A stretch of DNA of 62,704 bases from Roseateles koreensis. GTDB taxonomy: Bacteria; Pseudomonadota; Gammaproteobacteria; Burkholderiales; Burkholderiaceae_C. The position numbers and the translations under genes are program-made. The notes under the pieces were generated by a model that saw nothing but the letters and a program-made list of their open reading frames with translations, was not told where the DNA came from and searched no databases. The stretch covers positions 1 through 62,704 of the forward strand of contig NZ_JAQQXS010000022.1 of NCBI RefSeq assembly GCF_028595305.1. The letters are read 5' to 3'. Shown here in pieces: positions 55,861-62,704 of the stretch. Position 1 is the stretch's first letter. Each line of letters starts with the position of its first letter.

Positions 55861-58035
55861 ATGCCGCTTGCCCGTTCTGCCGCCACCCTCACCCGCCTGA
55901 CCCTAGCCACATTGGCCTTGTTGCTGACCTCGGAGATGCCCATGGCGCAAGACGCTGACACCACCGCCAACGCCCTCAGCGATAGCGACCCCTATCTGTG
56001 GCTGGAAGACGTGCAGGGCGAGCGCGCCTTGAACTGGGTGCGCGAACGTAACGCCGCCAGCACCCGGGTGCTGCAGGCCCGCCCTGAATACAAGGGGCTG
56101 CGCAAAGACATGGCGGAGGTGCTGAACGCCAAAGACCGCATCCCCATGGTGCGGCGCATGGGCCCCTGGCTGTACAACCTCTGGCAGGACGAGCAACACA
56201 AGCGCGGGCTGTGGCGCCGAACCTCGCTGGCGGAGTACCAAAAGCCGCAGCCTGAATGGGAAACCGTGCTCGACCTCGACGCCCTGGGCGCGGCCGAAAA
56301 CGAAAACTGGGTGTTTGGCGGCGCAAGCTGCCTGGCCCCCGACTATCGCCTGTGCCTGCTGTCACTCTCACGCGGGGGCGCTGACGCGCATGTGCTGCGC
56401 GAATTCGACACGCACACCAAGCAGTTTGTGGAAGGCGGCTTTACCCTGGCTGAAGCCAAATCTGAATCGAGCTGGATCGACGCCGACACGGTGTATGTCG
56501 GCAGCGACTTCGGCCCCGGCTCCCTGACCGATTCGGGCTACCCGCGCGTCATCAAACGCTGGCAGCGCGGTACACCCATCTCGGCTGCAGTCACCGTGTT
56601 CGAGGGTGAAGCACAAGACGTGGCAGTGAGCGTTCAGGTGGACCATACGCCGGGCTACGCCCGCACGATCTTCAGCCGCGCGCTGGACTTCTACAACCAA
56701 AGCAGCTTTCTCCTCGACACCCGCGCGCAGAGCCAGGGCCAGACCCCCTTGGTGAAGCTGGACTTGCCCAGCGACGTACAACCCTACTTCTGGGGTGCCC
56801 GGCTGCTGCTGGAACCCCGCAAGGACTGGACCGTCACCGGCCACACCTACCCGGCCGGTAGCCTGCTGATGGGCGATGCCGCAGCCTTTTTGCAAGGCGA
56901 GCGCAAGTTTCAGTCGCTGTTCACACCCACCGAGTCGCGCTCCCTGGCCGGCTACACCGTCACGCGCCAGCATGTGATCCTCAACATCAGCGAGCAAGTG
57001 GCCAGCCGCCTGGAGGAATGGAGCTTCACCGGCGCCGAGCCTCAGCTGCGCAAGATCCAGGCGCCCTTCCCCGGCACCCTCAGCATCGCCAGCCTGTACG
57101 ACAGTGAACTGCCCGCCGACGATCTGGCGGACCGCTACATTGTCAACTACGCTGACTTTCTGACGCCCGACACCCTGTATCTGGCGCAAGCCGGCAGCGA
57201 TGAGCGTCAGGCCCTGAAAAGCCGCGAACCCCAATTCAACGCCGGCGGCATGAAGGCGGAACAATTCTTCGCCGTCAGCAAAGACGGCACCCGCGTGCCC
57301 TATTTCGTGGTCTGGCCCATGGGTGCCAAGGCGGATGGCAAGAACCCCACGCTGCTGTATGGCTACGGCGGCTTCGAGGTGTCCATGCAGCCGGCGTACT
57401 CTGGCGGCATCGGCCGCGCCTGGGTCAAGCGGGGCGGCGTGTATGTGCTGGCCAATATCCGCGGCGGGGGAGAATTTGGCCCCAACTGGCACCAGGCTGC
57501 CGTGAAGGAAAACAAGCAGCGCAGCTATGACGACTTCATCGCCGTGGCGCAAGACCTGATCAAGCGAAAAATCAGCACGCCCAAGCACCTGGGCATCATG
57601 GGCGGCAGCAACGGCGGCTTGCTGATGGGTGCCACCTTTGTGCAGCGCCCCGACCTGTTCAACGCTGTGGTCTGCCAGGTGCCCCTGCTGGACATGCGCC
57701 GCTACCACAAGCTGCTGGCCGGTGCCTCGTGGATGGCCGAGTACGGTGACCCTGACCAAGCGACCGACTGGGCCTTCATCAGCCAATACAGCCCCTATCA
57801 AAACGTCAAAAAGGGCGTGAAGTACCCTAAGGTGCTGTTCACCACCTCCACGCGAGACGACCGCGTGCACCCCGGCCACGCCCGCAAGATGGCCGCCTTG
57901 ATGCAAGCCCAGGGGCATGAGCTGTACTACTACGAGAACATCGAAGGTGGCCACGGCGGCGCGGCCGACAACGATCAACGTGCCACGCTCAAGGCCATGG
58001 AGTTTGCCTACCTGTGGCAACAACTCAAACGCTGA
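55861..58035 (+). CDS. Exported prolyl oligopeptidase (S9A family)
   Basis: A 724-residue serine peptidase with a signal peptide (LTLATLALLLTSEMPMAQ). An N-terminal propeller (DPYLWLEDVQGERALNWVRE) precedes the hydrolase domain. The catalytic Ser is in GIMGGSNGGLLMG (about 582), Asp in TSTRDDRVHPGHA (about 665) and His in IEGGHGGAADN (about 697). It cleaves short peptides after proline, probably in the periplasm. It follows yaeQ by five bases. Confidence 0.92.
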   Translation: MPLARSAATLTRLTLATLALLLTSEMPMAQDADTTANALSDSDPYLWLEDVQGERALNWVRERNAASTRVLQARPEYKGLRKDMAEVLNAKDRIPMVRRMGPWLYNLWQDEQHKRGLWRRTSLAEYQKPQPEWETVLDLDALGAAENENWVFGGASCLAPDYRLCLLSLSRGGADAHVLREFDTHTKQFVEGGFTLAEAKSESSWIDADTVYVGSDFGPGSLTDSGYPRVIKRWQRGTPISAAVTVFEGEAQDVAVSVQVDHTPGYARTIFSRALDFYNQSSFLLDTRAQSQGQTPLVKLDLPSDVQPYFWGARLLLEPRKDWTVTGHTYPAGSLLMGDAAAFLQGERKFQSLFTPTESRSLAGYTVTRQHVILNISEQVASRLEEWSFTGAEPQLRKIQAPFPGTLSIASLYDSELPADDLADRYIVNYADFLTPDTLYLAQAGSDERQALKSREPQFNAGGMKAEQFFAVSKDGTRVPYFVVWPMGAKADGKNPTLLYGYGGFEVSMQPAYSGGIGRAWVKRGGVYVLANIRGGGEFGPNWHQAAVKENKQRSYDDFIAVAQDLIKRKISTPKHLGIMGGSNGGLLMGATFVQRPDLFNAVVCQVPLLDMRRYHKLLAGASWMAEYGDPDQATDWAFISQYSPYQNVKKGVKYPKVLFTTSTRDDRVHPGHARKMAALMQAQGHELYYYENIEGGHGGAADNDQRATLKAMEFAYLWQQLKR

Positions 58036-58043
58036 GCCAGCCC

Positions 58044-58964
58044 ATGACAGCCCTCCAACTCAGTCACGACCCGCATCCAGGCGGCGGTCGCTTCCACGCC
58101 CGGGTGGAAGGGCACCCCGTGGAGTTGGATTACCGCCGCACGGCAGCACAACTCACCATTCATCACACCGGCGTCGACCCCGCGCTGCAAGGCCGGGGCC
58201 TGGCGGCCCGGCTCGTGGACGCCGCCTTGCAATGGCTCGCCACACAAGACGGCCTGCAACTCGTGCCGCAGTGCAGCTATGTAGCCACCTACCTGAAGCG
58301 CCAGCCCAAGTGGCAACGCCTGCTGCTGGCCCAGCCGCTACAACAGGTGCTCAACTTCTGGTTCGGCCCCTTGGGCAGTGCTGAAGACGGGCAACTGCGC
58401 CCGCTGTGGTTCACCAAGAACGAGGCAACGGATGCCGAGATCGGCCGGCGTTTCGCCCCGCTGATCGAAGCCGCCCTGGCGGGTGGCCTGCAAGACTGGC
58501 CGAGTACCGGCACAAGCAGCACAAGCAGCACAAGCGACACAAACCACCGAAGCCACCAAAGCGGCCTGGGCGGCCTGGCCCGCATCCTGCTGCTGGACCA
58601 ATTCACGCGCAACCACTTTCGCGGCCAACCGCGCAGCTTTGCGGGCGACCCGCAAGCGCTGGCGGAGGCGCTGGTACTGATAGCCGACACCCCGCGCTTT
58701 GAAGCCCTGAGCCCCTTGCAGCGCTGGTTCGTCTTGATGCCGCTGGAGCACGCCGAAGACGCCACCCTGCAAGCGCAATGCGTGGCCGCATTTGAAGCCT
58801 TGGTGCCGCTGGACCCACGCCTCCAGGGCGCACTCGACTTTGCCCGCAAGCACCAGGCGGTGATTGCACAGTTCGGCCGCTTTCCCCATCGCAACGCCAT
58901 CCTGGGGCGCATCAGCACGGCAGCTGAAGAAACCTATCTCGCGCTGCCGGGTAGCGGGTTTTGA
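58044..58964 (+). CDS. GNAT (YjdJ-like) acetyltransferase fused to DUF924
   Basis: A 306-residue two-domain protein. Residues 1 to about 95 are a minimal GNAT domain (LTIHHTGVDPALQGRGLAAR, then LVPQCSYVATYLKR). Residues about 105-306 are DUF924 (VLNFWFGPLGSAEDGQLRPL, then LLLDQFTRNHFRGQPRSF and RKHQAVIAQFGRFPHRNA). The two are usually separate genes. A low-complexity Ser/Thr insert (TGTSSTSSTSDT) from a short DNA repeat at about 58510-58545 interrupts the DUF924 part. Start is ATG 58044, eight bases after the peptidase stop. Confidence 0.85.
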   Translation: MTALQLSHDPHPGGGRFHARVEGHPVELDYRRTAAQLTIHHTGVDPALQGRGLAARLVDAALQWLATQDGLQLVPQCSYVATYLKRQPKWQRLLLAQPLQQVLNFWFGPLGSAEDGQLRPLWFTKNEATDAEIGRRFAPLIEAALAGGLQDWPSTGTSSTSSTSDTNHRSHQSGLGGLARILLLDQFTRNHFRGQPRSFAGDPQALAEALVLIADTPRFEALSPLQRWFVLMPLEHAEDATLQAQCVAAFEALVPLDPRLQGALDFARKHQAVIAQFGRFPHRNAILGRISTAAEETYLALPGSGF

Positions 58965-58983
58965 TAGGGCATGGCAAGCGGCC

Positions 58984-60732
58984 TCAGGCCCCTTCCTTCT
59001 CCTGCAGCAAGCGCCACATCACCTTGCCCGAGCCCGACTTGGGCAGGCTGTCGGCAAACTCAAGCAGCTTAGGCGCTTTGTAGGCCGCCATGTGCTCGCG
59101 GGCCCAATCGATGATGTCTTGCTCGGTGGTCTTACCCTTGGCCTCGGTGCGCAGCACCACAATGGCCTTGACTGTCTCACCGCGGTAAGCGTCTTTGGCG
59201 GCGATGATGCAGGCCTCCTGCACGGCGGGGTGCCTGTACAGCAGCATCTCCACCTCCGACGGCCAAACCTTGTAGCCGCTGGCGTTGATCATGCGCTTGA
59301 GCCGGTCGGTGATGAAGAAATAGCCTTCATCGTCCATGCGCCCCAGGTCGCCCGTCCTGAAGAAGGCCTTGCCCTCGCGCTGGATGAAGGCCGCCTCGGT
59401 CGCCGCTGGTTGGCGCCAATAACCCTTGAACACCATGGGGCCGTGGGTAATGATTTCGCCCACCTCGCCGATGGGTAATTCTTCGAGCGTCACCGGGTCG
59501 ATGATGCGCGAATCGACGCCGAAAATCGGGATGCCCAGACATTGCAGCTTGGCCCGCTCGGGTGGGTTGGCGTGTGACGGGGCAGCCGTTTCGGTGAGGC
59601 CATAGCCCTCGGCAAAAGTCAGCCCAAATTCCTGTTGCAAACGCTCTGCCACCGCCTGCGGCATGGCGGCGCCGCCCCCGCTGAGATAAGTCAGGCTGGA
59701 AAGGTCAAATTTTTTGTAATTGGGGCTGCCAAAGAGATCAATGATCATGGTGGGCACACAGGTCCAGTGCGTCACCTTACAGCGGGAGATCAGGTTGCCA
59801 GCCAATTCGCGGTCCCAGCGCGGCATCACCACCACCGTCATGCCCTGATAGATTGGGCCCAGCACGCCGTAGAGCATGCCGGTGATGTGGAACATTGGCA
59901 CAACCGCCAGCCCCACCGATTCTGCCGAGGCATAACCCCATTGCCCACCGCCACAGGCATTGGCCATCAAAGTGGCGTTGGTGTGCATGCAGCCTTTGGG
60001 CAGCCCTGTGGTGCCCGAGGTGTAGGGCAGCAGCGCCAAGTCATCGGGCCCCACCCGGTGCGGCCCGGCCGGCAGGCGCTGATCGAGCGCATCCTTCCAG
60101 CAGGTGAAGTGGGTGATGCTGGTCAGGCCGGCACTGTCCGGCAAAGCCGGTTCGGCACAAAGAAATTGCCTTAGCGCGTCTGACAAGCCCAACTCGGCCG
60201 GAATCCCCGGCGGGGGCAGCGCATCGGCGTAACTCGCTACCAGCACGGCCTTGACCCGCTGAGCTTGCGGCAGCGCCGCATTGGCAGCGGCAACGATGCC
60301 GGCCAACTCGGCAGAGCAGATCACCACCTTGGTCTGCGGGTCGGTGATGTAGTGGCCAAATTCTTCCATGCGATTCATGGGATTGACCGGCACCAGCACC
60401 GCATTGGCACGGTTCACCGCATAGAACGAGGCAATGTACTGCGGGCAGTTTTGCATGAACAGCGCCACCCGGTCGCCCTGCTCAACGCCCTGCCCCTGCA
60501 ACCAACCCGCCAATGCTTCAGCTTGCGCATGGAGCTCGGCATAACTGAGCGAGGCCCCGCAGAAAATCGTCGCCGCCTTGTCGGGGTGCCGCTTGGCCGA
60601 AACATCCAGGTTGAACCACAAGGAGGTCTGCGGAATCGCCAACTCACGGGGCAGGCGACGCGGCCAATGGCTGCGTCGCGCCTGGCGTTGCGGGCTGTCC
60701 GGTGTTGGCAAAGCTTCTACGGCGACGACCAT
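58984..60732 (-). CDS. Long-chain fatty acid-CoA ligase (AMP-forming)
   Basis: A 582-residue acyl-adenylating enzyme. The AMP/ATP loop is YTSGTTGLPKGCMH (about residue 236), GYGLTETAAPSH is the adenylate motif, and FRTGDLGRMDDEGYFFITDR then MINASGYKVWPSEVE form the hinge. The C-terminal catalytic Lys is in LPKSGSGKVMWRLL. It activates fatty acids in the cytoplasm for beta-oxidation. AGGAGA supports ATG 60732 over an upstream codon at 60846. Confidence 0.92.
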   Translation of the reverse strand: MVVAVEALPTPDSPQRQARRSHWPRRLPRELAIPQTSLWFNLDVSAKRHPDKAATIFCGASLSYAELHAQAEALAGWLQGQGVEQGDRVALFMQNCPQYIASFYAVNRANAVLVPVNPMNRMEEFGHYITDPQTKVVICSAELAGIVAAANAALPQAQRVKAVLVASYADALPPPGIPAELGLSDALRQFLCAEPALPDSAGLTSITHFTCWKDALDQRLPAGPHRVGPDDLALLPYTSGTTGLPKGCMHTNATLMANACGGGQWGYASAESVGLAVVPMFHITGMLYGVLGPIYQGMTVVVMPRWDRELAGNLISRCKVTHWTCVPTMIIDLFGSPNYKKFDLSSLTYLSGGGAAMPQAVAERLQQEFGLTFAEGYGLTETAAPSHANPPERAKLQCLGIPIFGVDSRIIDPVTLEELPIGEVGEIITHGPMVFKGYWRQPAATEAAFIQREGKAFFRTGDLGRMDDEGYFFITDRLKRMINASGYKVWPSEVEMLLYRHPAVQEACIIAAKDAYRGETVKAIVVLRTEAKGKTTEQDIIDWAREHMAAYKAPKLLEFADSLPKSGSGKVMWRLLQEKEGA

Positions 60733-60885
60733 TTGCACTGTCTCCTGCTGTTTATCTTTGGTACCGAGAGGCCAAGGCGCCCGATGTTCGGCATGCCGCT
60801 CATTCTGGCGTGCAGGCCAAGGACCGTGTTGTCCCTGAAGCGACAAAACATAAGGCGACTTTCAAGCGGTGTGCGACTGGCGTGA

Positions 60886-62328
<1,443 letters not shown>

Positions 62329-62335
62329 GCTCGAA

Positions 62336-62355
62336 ACGGGGCGTACTCGCCCCGT
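62336..62355 (+). terminator. Hairpin after argG
   Basis: ACGGGGCG and CGCCCCGT form an eight-base perfect stem with loop TACT, seven bases after the stop codon. There is no T-run, so termination may be weak or Rho-assisted. Confidence 0.6.
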
Positions 62356-62393
62356 CCTACCGATAGCTGCCGACAACGGCTGTATAGCACGCT

Positions 62394-62417
62394 GGCTTCG
62401 ACAAGCTCAGTCCGACC
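62394..62417. repeat. REP-like dispersed repeat, copy 2
   Basis: This segment matches the reverse complement of 16571-16594 at 22 of 24 positions (core CTTCGACAAGCT). It lies at the 3' end between argG and the small convergent gene and slightly overlaps the latter's end. Confidence 0.7.
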
Positions 62418-62667
62418 GGGTGAAATTGAACCTCGACACAATTTCCCGTGCGCCCTGAGCGCATCGGGATTCAGTGATTTCTGCTCGGCCCTTGTGATTG
62501 CAGTTGAAGGCCGCCGCAATGGTGCTCAGTTGGTCGGTGCTCAGCTCCTTGGCCACACCTGCGGGCTCGTCGTCCTCGGGGTAGAACGCCCAAGCTGCTG
62601 ATACTCCGATCGTGAGCCATGTGCTCAGGCACAGGAGAAGTACTTTCTTTGTGGTCGCCATCGGCAT
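62407..62667 (-). CDS. Small exported protein, uncharacterised
   Basis: An 86-residue precursor with a signal peptide (VLLLCLSTWLTIGVSAAWA) and a mature part of about 60 residues with two cysteines (AAFNCNHKGRAEITESRCAQ), probably disulfide-bonded in the periplasm. The start may be 62667 or 62661. Family not recognised. Its last codons overlap the REP-like repeat, so the annotated end could be shifted in relatives. Confidence 0.6.
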   Translation of the reverse strand: MPMATTKKVLLLCLSTWLTIGVSAAWAFYPEDDEPAGVAKELSTDQLSTIAAAFNCNHKGRAEITESRCAQGAREIVSRFNFTRSD

Positions 62668-62704
62668 TGTTTTTATCCGCAAGGGGGTGTACTCCGCGTG
62701 GAGG

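Noticed and set aside
56368-58023. Minus-strand open frame of 551 codons opposite the prolyl oligopeptidase
   Set aside because: Same antisense effect. Its protein is compositionally odd (Gly/Ala/Val/His rich) with no motif.

Overview
The window looks like chromosomal DNA of a high-GC betaproteobacterium, most likely order Burkholderiales and probably the Comamonadaceae. This rests on gene content and neighbourhoods (orn / M48 peptidase / phhB / rsgA, prlC, yaeQ, argG, a pabBC fusion) and on strong GC bias at third codon positions; no rRNA or other phylogenetic marker is present. I see no tRNA, rRNA, CRISPR array, intact prophage or insertion sequence.

Layout. (1) 1-3.4 kb: the end of a type VI secretion effector island, with a truncated upstream gene, an LCAT-like lipase effector and a Tli4-type immunity protein, followed by a decayed gene fragment. 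(2) 3.4-5.5 kb: a two-subunit 3-oxoacid CoA-transferase divergent from a PAS-LuxR regulator. (3) 5.5-20.3 kb: a coherent periplasmic PQQ-dependent alcohol oxidation locus. It holds DUF779 protein and aldehyde dehydrogenase, a PQQ alcohol dehydrogenase carrying the Asp-x-Asp pair of lanthanide enzymes, a Tat-exported HiPIP, a TonB receptor coupled to an AcoR-type sigma-54 activator, and a five-gene operon of cytochrome c, MoxJ-like binding protein, PqqU/YncD-type PQQ receptor, cytochrome b561 and YncE-type propeller. Three -24/-12 promoters with exact GG-N10-GC spacing sit upstream of the three structural units, so the region reads as one sigma-54 regulon. No pqq biosynthesis gene is visible here and the receptor suggests PQQ scavenging.

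(4) 20.3-32.2 kb: slyX, trhO, a hydrolase, a polar amino acid ABC transporter operon with an embedded AstE-like deacylase, a flavodoxin and pirin divergent from a LysR regulator, gluQ, a tandem FKBP, MgtC, a broken VOC gene and a tautomerase. (5) 32.3-37.2 kb: an MksF-MksE-MksB (MukFEB-like) condensin operon without a visible MksG/JetD nuclease. (6) 37.3-45.5 kb: MarR plus hydrolase, a cold-shock/DUF1294 membrane protein, a cytochrome c, rhlE with a long structured leader, and a SNF2-like protein whose ATPase motifs are lost. (7) 45.5-62.7 kb: mainly housekeeping genes: pabBC, orn, M48 peptidase, phhB, rsgA, SDR, prlC, yaeQ, prolyl oligopeptidase, a GNAT-DUF924 fusion, an acyl-CoA ligase and argG.

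How the central system should work (inference): alcohol is oxidised in the periplasm by the PQQ enzyme, electrons leave through the PedF-like cytochrome c, HiPIP and/or cytochrome b561, and the aldehyde is oxidised in the cytoplasm by the NAD-dependent dehydrogenase. PQQ, and possibly a metal chelate, is imported by the two TonB receptors. The AcoR-like activator would switch on all three units in response to an alcohol or aldehyde signal.
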